A stretch of 40,980 nucleotides of DNA from CAYTRP01 sp964625145 (GTDB lineage Bacteria > Sumerlaeota > Sumerlaeia > SLMS01 > JAHLLQ01), in NCBI GenBank assembly GCA_964625145.1, contig CAZVAQ010000009.1, positions 1 to 40,980 of the forward strand, in the 5' to 3' direction. Under the pieces are notes generated by a model that did no database searches, was not told the DNA's origin, and worked only from the letters and a program-made list of their open reading frames with translations. Each line of letters begins with the position of its first letter. Position 1 is the first letter of the stretch. Position numbers and translations under genes: made by a program. Shown here piece after piece: positions 1 to 8,853 of this stretch.

Positions 1-728
1 TCCTGCATGTGATAGCCGGAGATCGAGATCGAATTGAACTTTGGCATCTCGCGCGACGTGTACGCAAAAATGTCCGAGATGATCCGCATCGACGGCTTTG
101 GCGGATAAATGAACGTGTTGCGGACCATGAACTCCTTCAGGATGTCGTTCTGGATGGTTCCGGTCAGCTTGTCGTGGGAAACTCCGGCTTCCTCCGCCGC
201 CACGATGTACATGGCAAGTATCGGAATCACTGCCCCATTCATCGTCATCGACACGGAGATCTTGTCCAACGGGATGCCGTCGAACAGGACCTTCATGTCC
301 AGGATCGAATCCACTGCCACGCCCGCCTTGCCGACATCACCGGCCACGCGCGGGTGATCGCTGTCATAGCCGCGATGTGTCGCCAGGTCGAACGCCACCG
401 ACAGGCCCTTCTGCCCCATCGCCAGGTTCCGGCGATAGAACGCGTTGGACTCTTCGGCCGTCGAGAAACCCGCGTACTGCCGCACGGTCCAAGGGCGCAG
501 CGCATACATGGTCGCATACGGCCCGCGCAGGTACGGCGCGATCCCCGACAGGTAATCCAGGTGCTCCATTCCCTCCAGGTCGGCCGCCGTGTAGGCCGGC
601 TTCACCTTGATGTTCTCCGGCGTGTCCCAAGGCCCGGCCTGATTGCCGCCGGCCTGTTCCCATTCCTTAAGGTCATGCTTGGCGAAATCGTTGAATCCAT
701 AGGGAATTTGCGTGAAGTCGACAGTCAC
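1..728 (-). CDS. mutB: Methylmalonyl-CoA mutase large subunit, N-terminal part (cut by window edge)
   Basis: Catalytic subunit of the adenosylcobalamin enzyme that interconverts (R)-methylmalonyl-CoA and succinyl-CoA in propionate and branched-chain metabolism. About 242 residues are visible. The substrate-barrel signature is clear: RGPYATMYALRPWTVRQYAG around residues 75-95, followed by FSTAEESNAFYRRN and the SVAFDLATHRGYDSDHPR stretch. The fragment stops just after GYHMQ, which holds the active-site histidine region. The start is a GTG at 728, with AAAGGA about 10 bases upstream; no ATG fits. It lies 64 bp downstream of the small-subunit gene on the same strand, the usual small-large order, so the two are almost certainly cotranscribed. 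The C-terminal B12-binding domain lies outside the window, so its integrity is unknown. Confidence 0.95.
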   Translation of the reverse strand, partial: MTVDFTQIPYGFNDFAKHDLKEWEQAGGNQAGPWDTPENIKVKPAYTAADLEGMEHLDYLSGIAPYLRGPYATMYALRPWTVRQYAGFSTAEESNAFYRRNLAMGQKGLSVAFDLATHRGYDSDHPRVAGDVGKAGVAVDSILDMKVLFDGIPLDKISVSMTMNGAVIPILAMYIVAAEEAGVSHDKLTGTIQNDILKEFMVRNTFIYPPKPSMRIISDIFAYTSREMPKFNSISISGYHMQ

Positions 729-792
729 GAATCTATGATCCTTTCAGGTCGTCACATCCGGTTGAACCCGCGCTGCATTTTGCCGCGCCGCT

Positions 793-2982
793 TCAAATCC
801 CAAGTTGCTTCTGCAGCTCTTCAAGCGTCTCGACGACATCAGCCTTGATGTGCACAAAGCCATCGACGCCATCGGCCTTCAATTGCTCGATCGCATCCGT
901 CGGATAACCAGCCACATAGACCGGCACATCCGGCTTGATGGCCTTCAGCGCAGGAACGAACTCCTTCGCCAGTTCAGGATACGAGGCATCATCGCTGCAC
1001 AGCACCGCCATCAACGCGCCGCTATCCACCATGGACTTCACGGCATCCTCGACCGTCTTGGGCGGCGTCGGCTCGACAACTTCAAAGCCACCCGCACCGA
1101 AGAATCCCCAACAGAAGTCCGCCCGGGCTCGCCGCATGGCCAATGGTCCCATCGGCACCAGGAACACCTTGGGCAGGCCTCCATTCCTGGCGGCCCACTG
1201 GTCACTGCGTGCGCGAAGACGCTCGAACGGCACCGAAGCGCGTTCAGTCTTGATCGTCTCCACGGTGATTTCGTCGCCTTCCGATCCAGCAACAAAAGCC
1301 GCGGTCATCTCGGCGATCGTGGCACCCTCGCGAGCCGCCTCGATGGCCAGTTCCACGATGTTGCCGTTTCCGCCCGCAACCAGGCCGGTTAGCGAGAGCA
1401 GCAGGTCGCGAACGTACGCATTCGAGCGCACCGACTTCAGGCGCGACAACCGCCGCTGCCGTTCCTCGATGAACTCCACGCGGGCCAGGTGCTGCTTCGC
1501 AATGCGCTTCTCCTTCGGGTTCGCATAGTTGCTCACGCCGACGATCGGCTGCCGCCGCAGCGTCACCAGCTTGCGCTTGCGTGCCGCGGCCTCGTGGACC
1601 CGCGCCTGGATCCAGCCCTCCTTCAGCGCCGCCACCATGCCACCCTTCGCCTCGATCTGCTGGAAGACTTCCCATGCGGCACGCGCCACCGAATCGGTCA
1701 GGTTCTCGACGTAGTAACTGCCTGCGGCGGGATCGACGACCTTGTTCAGGTGTGCCTCCTCCTGCAACAGCAACTGCTGGTTGCGGGCCACGCGCATGCC
1801 AAACTCGTCTGCTCGCCCGATTGTCTCGTCAAACGGAGCGACGTACATCGAATCGCAACCGCCCACGGCGCCCGCAAATGCCTCCACCGCGTTGCGCAAC
1901 ATGTTCGTGTAGGGGTCGTGGATCGTCTTGGTGAAGGTGCTCGTGCGCACGTGCAGGAACATCTTCTGCGCGTCCTCGCTCCGGGCGCCAAACGCGCGCA
2001 TGATCTTCGCCCACAACATGCGCGCCGCCCGCAGCTTGGCCACTTCCATGAAGAAGTTCGTGGAGACGGAGATGCTGAACAGCATCCCCAAGCCCGCGTC
2101 GTCGGCCGAAACACCGCGCTTCATCAACTCGCGCACGTATTCCGCACCCACGGCCAGCACCATCGCCAACTCGTCAACCAACGCCGCACCGGCATTGTGA
2201 TACAGATGTCCGTTCACCATGACGCCACGGATGCCCGGGCATTCACGGCGACAGAAGCGCACGATGTCTTCCATCAGGCGGTATTGAAGTTTGAGCCCGC
2301 CCTTCACCGAACCGGACTTGGCCAGGTCGCGAAGCGGATCGCATTCCACACCACCGGTCAGGAACCGCCGGTTCACCCGCCGCTCATCAGCCAACGCAAT
2401 CAGCATGGCCAGAACCGGCAGCGCCGCCGATCCCGTCCGGATCGTCACCGGATGCCGCTCAAAATCGATGTCCTGCAGGGCGATGCGCAGCCCGTTGATG
2501 GAGCTGATGGTGCACCCACCCTGCCCCACGATGTCGCGGGCCGTGGGATCGTCACCGTCCAACCCCTTGCGCGCGGCATTGTCCAATCGAATGCCGACTG
2601 CTGTCTGTCCGCGGGCGATGCCGTCGCGAATGGCGGAGTTCACTTCCTCCGGCGACGCCAGCAGGCAATCCTGCCGGATCTGCCACGCCGGCAGGACACC
2701 TGAAAGCGGTTGGGTCCCGCGAACAAACGGCGCCATCCCCGGCAGACAATCTGTGTGTTCCAGATCCGCCACATCGGCGCGCACGTACAGCGGCCGCACC
2801 GTCACGCCATCGGGCGATTTCCACACCAACCGCCTCTCGAAATCCGCCCCCTTCAGGTCCTCATCAACCAACCGCCGCCAATCCTCCATCGAAGGCGGCG
2901 CGAAGTCCTCAAGCAAGCCCAGACGAGGTTTTTCCTCCACATCTGGAAGGGACTCTTGCGGTCGTGCAGTCCGTTCAGCCAT
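793..2982 (-). CDS. mutA: Methylmalonyl-CoA mutase small (non-catalytic) subunit
   Basis: Partner subunit of the heterodimeric methylmalonyl-CoA mutase. It has 729 residues with a TIM-barrel domain (about 30-560) and a C-terminal flavodoxin-like B12-type domain (about 595-729). The barrel keeps family blocks such as PFVRGTQPLSG and VDPAAGSYYVENLTD. In the C-terminal domain the cobalamin-binding DxHxxG motif is absent and the strand reads VFLVPMGPLAMRRARADF. This is the known state of small subunits, which do not bind the cofactor, so it is not damage. The ATG at 2982 is preceded by GGGAGGA seven bases upstream. A sigma70-like promoter sits just upstream. It is transcribed with the large subunit and divergently from maf. 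Confidence 0.95.
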   Translation of the reverse strand: MAERTARPQESLPDVEEKPRLGLLEDFAPPSMEDWRRLVDEDLKGADFERRLVWKSPDGVTVRPLYVRADVADLEHTDCLPGMAPFVRGTQPLSGVLPAWQIRQDCLLASPEEVNSAIRDGIARGQTAVGIRLDNAARKGLDGDDPTARDIVGQGGCTISSINGLRIALQDIDFERHPVTIRTGSAALPVLAMLIALADERRVNRRFLTGGVECDPLRDLAKSGSVKGGLKLQYRLMEDIVRFCRRECPGIRGVMVNGHLYHNAGAALVDELAMVLAVGAEYVRELMKRGVSADDAGLGMLFSISVSTNFFMEVAKLRAARMLWAKIMRAFGARSEDAQKMFLHVRTSTFTKTIHDPYTNMLRNAVEAFAGAVGGCDSMYVAPFDETIGRADEFGMRVARNQQLLLQEEAHLNKVVDPAAGSYYVENLTDSVARAAWEVFQQIEAKGGMVAALKEGWIQARVHEAAARKRKLVTLRRQPIVGVSNYANPKEKRIAKQHLARVEFIEERQRRLSRLKSVRSNAYVRDLLLSLTGLVAGGNGNIVELAIEAAREGATIAEMTAAFVAGSEGDEITVETIKTERASVPFERLRARSDQWAARNGGLPKVFLVPMGPLAMRRARADFCWGFFGAGGFEVVEPTPPKTVEDAVKSMVDSGALMAVLCSDDASYPELAKEFVPALKAIKPDVPVYVAGYPTDAIEQLKADGVDGFVHIKADVVETLEELQKQLGI

Positions 2983-3018
2983 TGGGTCCTCCCGGGAATG
3001 GATCGCCAGTCAATTGAG

Positions 3019-3046
3019 ACAATAGAACTCCAAAGGGAGTGGTCAA
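3019..3046 (-). promoter_or_regulatory. Putative sigma70-type promoter of the mutase operon
   Basis: On the minus strand a TTGACC box (3046-3041) is separated by 16 bases from TATTGT (3024-3019). The expected start of transcription is about 30 bases before the mutA ATG, a natural distance. The spacer contains a small ACTCC/GGAGT hairpin. Assigned by consensus resemblance and position only. Confidence 0.4.
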
Positions 3047-3109
3047 CGTCTTGGCAGGCCGGAAGATCAAAAAAAGTGGTGCGAGGCCTCCCTGCCGTCT
3101 CAATCAACG

Positions 3110-3162
3110 GCGACAAAACGGTAGTTCAGGAGAATACGGATAAGCAAGGGGTATTTTGTCGC
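3110..3162. repeat. 9-bp inverted repeat in the mutA-maf divergent region
   Basis: GCGACAAAA at 3110-3118 is exactly mirrored by TTTTGTCGC at 3154-3162, with a 35-base spacer. It lies between the divergent mutA and maf genes. It could be an operator half-site pair or part of a leader structure for maf; no known regulator motif was recognised. Confidence 0.35.
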
Positions 3163-3207
3163 GTTTGGACCGGGCACCAAAAAACCAACACACTGAGGTT
3201 ATTGAAC

Positions 3208-3837
3208 TTGCAGAACCTGATACTCGCCTCCGCTTCTCCCAGAAGACGCGAAATTCTTCAAAACATGGGACTTACGTTCACCATCCAAAGCCCAAACGTG
3301 GATGAGGAGGCCATTCCGGCAGACCATCCGAGGACGCTGGCGATCCGGCTAGCCTATGCCAAGGCGCACGAGGTCCTAGCCGCGGCTCCGCCCGATTCCG
3401 TCGTGCTGGCTGCCGACACCGTGGTGGCCATGGACGGGATCCTCTATGCCAAGCCCGCCAATGCCGAGGAAGCCATTGCCATGCTCCGCTCTCTATCCGG
3501 GCGCACTCACGAAGTCACAACCGGAGTCGCCATCGCCCTCACTGGCGAAACACAGGTCCATCTGGATTCCCGCACCACTCGCGTAAAGTTTCGCGACCTC
3601 TCACCGCGGGAAATCGAGGATTACGTCGCCACCGGTGAGCCCTTCGACAAGGCCGGAGGCTACGGCATCCAGGGCCTCGGAGGCGCCTTGGTGGAATCCA
3701 TCGAAGGGGATTACTTCAATGTGGTGGGCCTCCCCTGTGGACTCATCGCCGACCTCCTCCAGCAGCACACGGACATCTCCGTCGCGCGTATCCCCAAGGC
3801 CCCCTCTGGCGCGTGGAGGATCGTCGAATCGGATTAG
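3208..3837 (+). CDS. maf: Maf-family nucleoside triphosphate pyrophosphatase
   Basis: House-cleaning pyrophosphatase that hydrolyses non-canonical or modified NTPs (dTTP/UTP type in the YhdE branch) to monophosphates; some members inhibit septation. The 209-residue product has every family block: LILASASPRRREIL at the N-terminus, AADTVV with the catalytic Asp near residue 70, SGRTHEVTTGV, and EPFDKAGGYGIQG. Two in-frame TTG codons are possible. The one at 3208 is chosen because TGAGG lies about nine bases upstream and it leaves the family-typical N-terminus; no ATG is suitable. The open frame runs far upstream antisense to mutA, but that part has no family similarity. The last 15 or so residues are a non-conserved tail. 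Confidence 0.93.
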   Translation: MQNLILASASPRRREILQNMGLTFTIQSPNVDEEAIPADHPRTLAIRLAYAKAHEVLAAAPPDSVVLAADTVVAMDGILYAKPANAEEAIAMLRSLSGRTHEVTTGVAIALTGETQVHLDSRTTRVKFRDLSPREIEDYVATGEPFDKAGGYGIQGLGGALVESIEGDYFNVVGLPCGLIADLLQQHTDISVARIPKAPSGAWRIVESD

Positions 3838-4136
3838 CCCTCCGGAAGCAGAAGAGCCGGAGCCCCCTTCCGTTCAAGAAAGGGAACCCCGGCCCTTGGA
3901 GGAGGGAGGAAGAAAATGGCAGGGATTCCGGGTTGATCCTCCTGCGCAAGTTGGGCTGCCGTGCCGCGGCACGAGTCCTACTAAAGCGTTCGATTAGCGG
4001 AACACTCCGGCGCCCATTGCCGCGCGTCAACGAAAAACCATTCCTTCGCTTCCCCGCAACCCATGGCCTTTCCCTTTGCCCACAACCGCCGCGCGCCACA
4101 ATCAATCGCACTGCGTCATCGACACCAGGGCCCGCC
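3838..4136. other. Intergenic region between maf and the glycosyltransferase
   Basis: About 300 bases without a convincing gene. The glycosyltransferase frame stays open through it, but the translation is Arg/Pro-rich and unlike a protein. Around 3855-3890 the sequence can fold into an imperfect hairpin (CCGG and CCCTT pairing with AAGGG and CCGG), a weak terminator candidate for maf, but no T-run follows. No promoter could be assigned with confidence. Confidence 0.4.
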
Positions 4137-4871
4137 ATGACCGAATCCGGAAGTCCACTCCTCAGCATCGTCATCCCCGTCTACAACGAGGAGGACTGCA
4201 TCCCCGGCGTCCTGGCCGAGTTGCGAGAGAGATTGGACGCTGCGGACCTGCGAAGCTGGGAGTGCATCGTGGTGGACGACGCCTCCACGGACAAGACCGT
4301 CGAGGTCGTCCTTTCGGCAGCGCGCGAGGAGCCCCGGGTGCGGCTCTTCAGCCTGGACCGGAACAGCGGCCAGTCCGCGGCCCTCGACGCAGGCTTCCGC
4401 CAGGCCCGCGGACAGGTCATCGGCATGATGGACGGCGACGGCCAGAACGACCCGGCAGACTTTCCCCGCCTTCTCAAGGCCATGCAGCAGCGTGGCCTCG
4501 ACGGCATGTGCGGCATCCGCGTCAAGCGCCGCGACAATGGCTGGCGCCGATTTGTCTCCCTCGTCGCCAACAAGATCCGCAATGCCGCCACGGGCGACTC
4601 CGTGACAGACACCGGGTGCTCCATCCGCGTCATGAAGGCGGAATATATCCATCGTATCAAAATGTACAAGGGCATGCATCGATTCCTGCCGACGTTGCTA
4701 CGCTACGAAGGAGCCCGCCTTGGCGAGATCCCCGTGAACCACCGCCCACGCAAGGCCGGCACCTCCAAGTACACCCTGCGCAATCGCGCCTCGGCACTGC
4801 GCGACCTCTTCGCCGTCCAATGGATGCGCCGCAGGCGACTGCGCTACAAGATCCGCTCGCTCACCGATTGA
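4137..4871 (+). CDS. GT2-family glycosyltransferase, polyprenyl-phosphate hexosyltransferase type
   Basis: Likely transfers a sugar from a nucleotide donor to a lipid phosphate or glycan acceptor at the inner face of the membrane, like DPM1/GtrB-type GT2 enzymes. The 244-residue GT-A fold shows LLSIVIPVYNEED at the N-terminus, VVDDASTDKT for nucleotide binding, the metal-binding DGDGQNDPADFP block near residue 100, and DTGCSIRVMK. No C-terminal membrane helices are present, so it is the soluble DPM1-like form rather than the GtrB/ArnC form with two helices. The ATG at 4137 has AGGG six bases upstream and places the fold at the start. The next gene starts 65 bases downstream on the same strand. 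The sugar and acceptor cannot be told from sequence. Confidence 0.85.
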   Translation: MTESGSPLLSIVIPVYNEEDCIPGVLAELRERLDAADLRSWECIVVDDASTDKTVEVVLSAAREEPRVRLFSLDRNSGQSAALDAGFRQARGQVIGMMDGDGQNDPADFPRLLKAMQQRGLDGMCGIRVKRRDNGWRRFVSLVANKIRNAATGDSVTDTGCSIRVMKAEYIHRIKMYKGMHRFLPTLLRYEGARLGEIPVNHRPRKAGTSKYTLRNRASALRDLFAVQWMRRRRLRYKIRSLTD

Positions 4872-4936
4872 CCGACTGTCCCGACCGACCCGCGGCCATG
4901 GCATCCCCGTCCGCACATGAACTGGAGTCCTGCTAG

Positions 4937-5659
4937 TTGGCAAAGCCGCAAAAACACAAGTCCATGTGGAAGAAGGATGCATCGCGGGTCCTGATCATCG
5001 TCACGATCTTCGTGGTCGCCCTGCTCCTGTTGCGATGGGAACCGGTCCGCGCGAATCTTTTTGATGTCGTCCGTCTGCGCGATTCCCTCGGTCCCGACGA
5101 CAGCCCGCTTCGCCAGCTCAAGTCATCGATCATCTTCGCCGCGGTGGGCACCCTGCTTGTTGGGCTCGGCATGCCGCGGCTTTGGGTCAGTGTCGCCGCG
5201 GGTGGCGTCTTTGGGGCCGTGCTGGGGACAACCCTCGCCCTGATTTCCTCCGTCCTCGGATCCATCATCACTTATCTGGTGGGACGCTCCCTGCTCGGCA
5301 GCGTCATTCGCCGCCGGCTGGGAAAGTATCCGCGCTTCGCCCGCGTCCGTTCGCACCTCGAGCGCAATGCCTTCCTCTTCACGCTTTCCATGCGACTGTT
5401 CCCCTTCTCCAACACCACCTTGACCAGCCTCTTCTGCGGCTCCTGCAAGGTGCCCTTGGGCCCCTACACGATCGCCACCATTATCGGGTTCCTGCCGCTG
5501 ACCATCGTCTTCGCGACCTTCGGTTCGGGCACCGCGAAGGCCCAGTACGAGCAGATCCTCCTGGGCGTCGTGATGCTGCTGATTGTCGTCCTCGTACAGC
5601 GCTTCCTCGCGCCAAAAATGGATGACGAGATTTCCTCAACATCAGCGGACGAAGGATAG
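4937..5659 (+). CDS. TVP38/TMEM64 (VTT/DedA superfamily) membrane protein
   Basis: Integral inner-membrane protein of the family once called SNARE-associated; relatives are implicated in lipid transport or scrambling and envelope homeostasis. It has 240 residues: a basic N-terminus, a first membrane segment at about 17-33, the conserved core GGVFGAVLGTTLALISSVLG, then YLVGRSLLG, and further hydrophobic segments including SMRLFPFSNTTLTSLFCG and a C-terminal helix. The start is a TTG at 4937 with GGAG nine bases upstream; no closer ATG exists. It follows the GT2 gene on the same strand and is convergent with the exported-protein gene, with a hairpin between them. The substrate is unknown. Confidence 0.85.
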   Translation: MAKPQKHKSMWKKDASRVLIIVTIFVVALLLLRWEPVRANLFDVVRLRDSLGPDDSPLRQLKSSIIFAAVGTLLVGLGMPRLWVSVAAGGVFGAVLGTTLALISSVLGSIITYLVGRSLLGSVIRRRLGKYPRFARVRSHLERNAFLFTLSMRLFPFSNTTLTSLFCGSCKVPLGPYTIATIIGFLPLTIVFATFGSGTAKAQYEQILLGVVMLLIVVLVQRFLAPKMDDEISSTSADEG

Positions 5660-5780
5660 TTCCTCGTTCCTCATTGTCAGGATAACTCATCGCACCCACG
5701 CCAGCAACGGAGCGAGAGTCTATCTGCCCGAGCGCCTACCGGGTTGCATCCGGCTGTACCCACAACCGCCGGAAAGAAAC

Positions 5781-5806
5781 GAGCGCGAGCATTGCTGCCC
5801 GCGCTC
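5781..5806. terminator. Hairpin, probable bidirectional terminator
   Basis: GAGCGCG (5781-5787) pairs with CGCGCTC (5800-5806), with an inner GCA/TGC extension and a TTGC tetraloop. It sits between convergent genes. Leaving the hairpin on the minus strand the sequence reads GTTTCTTTCC, a modest U-tract; on the plus strand the tract is weaker. Confidence 0.5.
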
Positions 5807-5845
5807 CTCATCTGTACTGCATCATTCTTCAAACACCACGGCCCA

Positions 5846-7639
5846 TTACTTCGCCGTGATGCCCTTCTGTTGAATGCGCAACATCTCCGGCTTCAAGTAA
5901 CCCGCCTGGATGCTGGGTCCGAAATAGCGCGTGAACCATTCTGCGCTGGGGATGTCCTCGCGGTCAAAAGGCAGCGCGCCTTCCGCCATCATCTGGAACG
6001 CGAAGAACATCGCATCCATCTGGCGGTCGATATCCTGGTAAACGCGCGGGCTGCTGTATCCGATCATGCGCAGTCCATCCTTCGGCAGTTGGTCATACAG
6101 CCCCTGAAAGTCTGCGTCCGATGTGATGGTCGCGCTGCTGGAATCACCGCTCACCTGACGCAGCACCTCCTGCATGTCCTGCATGGAGCTCGTCAGGATC
6201 AGCCCGGTGGGGGAGATGCCCAGTGCGGACTGCACCGGCAGTTCGCCCGCGATATCCTCCGACGGAGTCCACACGGTCACACCGCGGATCTCAGTCTCCT
6301 GCACGGGCAGTTGGTACTCATCCCCGGTCAGACGCCGGAACAAGCGGTTCAGCGCTTCGGCCGTCACCTGACCTTCCTCCAGGCTCAGGAACAGCGTCTG
6401 GGGATTCTGCGGCGGCATGCCGGTTTCTTCGTCGGCCACGGCGTCCTCCGGCAGTGGCTTCATCCAGAAGGCATGCTCTCCCTTGATGCGCGAGAGGATG
6501 TCATTCTCGACATCGATTTCGAAATTGGACTGCGCGGTCAGGAATCCATAGCCAATGAAGTTTTCGGCCTCGGGCGAGAAATCGAGTATCATCGCGTACA
6601 TGGCGTCCCACATCTGCTTCACGTCCAACGTCCAGGCGGCAAAGGTCGACGCGTCGGCGGGCACCAGGCGCGCCGAGTCCAGGCGCAACGGTTGACCGGC
6701 GTCCAGCATTGCCAACACACCCTTCTTCTCGCGGGGGACGGGCATGGCCACTTCCTGAAGCATCCCGTAGTCCGTCAGGCTCACGCTGACGAGGGCCGGT
6801 CCGATCTGCGACAGGCCCAGCTTTTCGATCACCTCTGTTGCCTCTTCGCCGTTCTTCTCCTGCCCCAGCACCGAGAAGATCTGCGGGATGTTGACAAGGA
6901 TCTGCGTGTCGCCGATGTCCCCGAGTTCATTCTTCACGGCTTGGAACCCGCTGCTGCGCCCGACGGTCGTCGTCGAATCGGCGTCCAGCGAAGCAAGCAT
7001 CACCTTTAGCGGATCATTCTTCCCCTCCGCCAGCAGGAAGAGATCATTTGTGAACGCGTACTGGATGTCGAAGGGACGTGCCATGTCGATGTCGAAATCC
7101 AATCCCGTGTCTTCCAGGTCGATCTCCCGCGTGAACTGGACGCGGTAGATGTCCACACCGCGGAAAGTCTCCATGGATTTGGTGGCATCGGTTGCCGCCT
7201 TCTCCAGCAATTGCTCCAGATCCGTGCGAAGCGCCGCCTGCGCGTCACTCGGGACTTCTGCCATCAGGCCGACAGCCGCCAGCACCTCTCCCTCTTCGTC
7301 CAATCCCATGAACTGCCCATGGGCCACGATGGCTCCGTTGAAATGCGAAAGGATGCGATCCGGACGCAGCCCAATCTCCTCTTCCGCCATGTCGGAGAAT
7401 TCCACCCATTGCTCGCTGACCGTCTTGCGCAGGTTCTCGAGCTCGGGGCTCTGCCATGCGTCATGGTAACGGCTCGCCTCGAACTTCGACTTCAGCTCGG
7501 AGAAATCGCGCACTGCAAAGGCCGCCATCGTCTGTTCGGGCAGGGACTCGATCAAGTCCACCGCCCGTGCAGCCGGTGCGCTCATCATCATCACGCCCAT
7601 TGCCACCATCAAGGAACCCGCCAAGTGCATCCGCTTCAT
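5846..7639 (-). CDS. Exported protein of unknown function
   Basis: 597 residues. The N-terminus is a signal peptide: basic MKRMH, a hydrophobic Met-rich core and an AARA cleavage site near residue 26. After cleavage the protein is soluble, acidic and rich in mixed alpha/beta stretches, with phrases such as ESLPEQTMAAFAVRDFSEL that recall DUF3352-type exported proteins; this is only a resemblance. No catalytic motif, cysteine pattern or lipobox was seen and there is no C-terminal anchor, so it is probably periplasmic. The ATG has AAAGGA 11 bases upstream. It begins 22 bases after the trypsin-like protease gene on the same strand, so the two are very likely cotranscribed and may act together in the envelope. 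Confidence 0.8.
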   Translation of the reverse strand: MKRMHLAGSLMVAMGVMMMSAPAARAVDLIESLPEQTMAAFAVRDFSELKSKFEASRYHDAWQSPELENLRKTVSEQWVEFSDMAEEEIGLRPDRILSHFNGAIVAHGQFMGLDEEGEVLAAVGLMAEVPSDAQAALRTDLEQLLEKAATDATKSMETFRGVDIYRVQFTREIDLEDTGLDFDIDMARPFDIQYAFTNDLFLLAEGKNDPLKVMLASLDADSTTTVGRSSGFQAVKNELGDIGDTQILVNIPQIFSVLGQEKNGEEATEVIEKLGLSQIGPALVSVSLTDYGMLQEVAMPVPREKKGVLAMLDAGQPLRLDSARLVPADASTFAAWTLDVKQMWDAMYAMILDFSPEAENFIGYGFLTAQSNFEIDVENDILSRIKGEHAFWMKPLPEDAVADEETGMPPQNPQTLFLSLEEGQVTAEALNRLFRRLTGDEYQLPVQETEIRGVTVWTPSEDIAGELPVQSALGISPTGLILTSSMQDMQEVLRQVSGDSSSATITSDADFQGLYDQLPKDGLRMIGYSSPRVYQDIDRQMDAMFFAFQMMAEGALPFDREDIPSAEWFTRYFGPSIQAGYLKPEMLRIQQKGITAK

Positions 7640-7661
7640 TTGTTCGCCAATCCTTTCGTGA

Positions 7662-8708
7662 TTAGTCAGGGCTAAGGTAACGGTAACCGCGATTCTGCGC
7701 CTGCTCGGAGTACGAGAAAGCCTCGCTGTTGCTGATGAAATGCTGGATAAGGCCGACTGGTAATGCGAAGCCGATCCCCTCCTGCAGAAACGCCTTCAGA
7801 GTGACCACCCCCACCACTTCCCCACGCTCGTTGATCAGCGGCCCGCCGCTGTTGCCGGGGTTCACCGCCGCAGTTGTCTGGATGTATAGGACGTCATTTA
7901 CATTGCGCGTCAGCGAGCTCACGATTCCGTCGCTGACCGTATGCTCCAACAATCGCCCGCGCCCAAGCCAGGCTCCCGGGTTCCCGATGGCATAAACCGA
8001 GTCACCCACTCGCAGGGAGTCCGCCGGAGCGATCGGCAACGGCACCAGCTCGACGCCCCTTTCCCGCGCCTCGTCAACGTTCAGCCGAAGGATCGCGATG
8101 TCGTACAGAGGGCTGTAGGCCTCCGTCTCCACGTTCTCAAACTGCACCCGCTCCCACTGATTGTCGCGCGGGCGGAACAACGTCACCGTCTGGTACTTCT
8201 GATTCCCGACCACATGGTGATTGGTGACGATGCGCCCTTCGCCATCCAGCACGAACCCCGAACCTGAACCGCGCGCATTGCGGATCAGGACCACGCCGCG
8301 CTTGGCCGCTTCCACGATCTCCTGCTGGCTGCGCAACTCCCCGCCCCGGTCCCGGGGCCCCAGGATGGACACCAGCCCCTCCTCGGACACCTCCGCGGAG
8401 TGAAACCTCTCCAGTGCCTCCTCCAGCGACTCGTTCCGCTCGATGCTACGCAGAGGCAGCCGGATAACCTCCGGGCCGATGTCCACGAACAGGGCCTCCG
8501 GAGTGTCCTTCAGGAGCCGGCCGACGAGCTCGCCGCCACCGACCAGACTGAAGTAGCGAAACTCCCCGATCGACATCGGGTCGCTGGTCGCCTCGGCCAA
8601 AGGAGCCAGTTCCTCCAGAGGCGCAAAAGGGACCTTGTCCTGAGCCAACACCGGCGTGGTCGCCATCAGACAACCCAGGGCCAGATGCTGTAGTGTTTTC
8701 TTGATCAC
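7662..8708 (-). CDS. Secreted trypsin-like serine protease, HtrA-like catalytic domain without PDZ
   Basis: Envelope serine protease of the S1C/DegP type. The 348 residues begin with a signal peptide ending near TTPVLAQ (about 22), followed by a small N-terminal domain (about 40-100) of unknown role, then the protease domain (about 130-335). The catalytic triad is intact: His165 in TNHHVV, Asp203 in LYDIAIL and Ser287 in NPGNSGGPLI. The PDZ domains of DegP/DegS are absent; the protein ends 40 or so residues after the last protease strand. The start is GTG at 8708 with GGGGAG seven bases upstream. It heads a two-gene unit with the unknown exported protein and lies downstream of the pseudopilin operon beyond a strong terminator. 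Confidence 0.9.
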   Translation of the reverse strand: MIKKTLQHLALGCLMATTPVLAQDKVPFAPLEELAPLAEATSDPMSIGEFRYFSLVGGGELVGRLLKDTPEALFVDIGPEVIRLPLRSIERNESLEEALERFHSAEVSEEGLVSILGPRDRGGELRSQQEIVEAAKRGVVLIRNARGSGSGFVLDGEGRIVTNHHVVGNQKYQTVTLFRPRDNQWERVQFENVETEAYSPLYDIAILRLNVDEARERGVELVPLPIAPADSLRVGDSVYAIGNPGAWLGRGRLLEHTVSDGIVSSLTRNVNDVLYIQTTAAVNPGNSGGPLINERGEVVGVVTLKAFLQEGIGFALPVGLIQHFISNSEAFSYSEQAQNRGYRYLSPD

Positions 8709-8790
8709 CAGTGGACTCCCCTCAAGAGTGCTTACCCACTAGACCGTCCCCCTATTCACGCGGCAAGGCAAAGCACCGGCGAAAATCACC

Positions 8791-8826
8791 AAAAAGAAGG
8801 GACCGGGTTCGCTGTGAACCCGGTCC
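8791..8826 (-). terminator. Rho-independent terminator of the pseudopilin operon
   Basis: GGACCGGGTTC (8800-8810) pairs perfectly with GAACCCGGTCC (8816-8826): an 11-bp stem with a 5-base loop. Read on the minus strand it is followed by CCTTCTTTTT. It begins 27 bases after the stop codon of the last pseudopilin gene and cleanly ends the operon. Confidence 0.88.
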
Positions 8827-8853
8827 GAATAGACACCAGTTGGAGGAAAGTGT

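Noticed and set aside
793..1200. Loss of the cobalamin DxHxxG motif in the mutase small subunit, at first sight a defect.
   Set aside because: Small subunits of heterodimeric methylmalonyl-CoA mutases normally lack cofactor ligands; the change is the expected family state.
2710..3207. Upstream extension of the maf frame.
   Set aside because: It runs antisense over the start of mutA and encodes nothing like the Maf family; the TTG with a ribosome site gives the normal N-terminus.
3813..4136. Upstream extension of the glycosyltransferase frame by 108 codons.
   Set aside because: The GT2 fold begins right after the ATG at 4137; the extension is Arg/Pro-rich and lacks any family feature.
5744..7009. 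A 421-codon open frame antisense to the unknown exported protein.
   Set aside because: His/Arg/Gln-rich composition typical of a shadow frame; the minus strand encodes a clear signal peptide and sensible protein.
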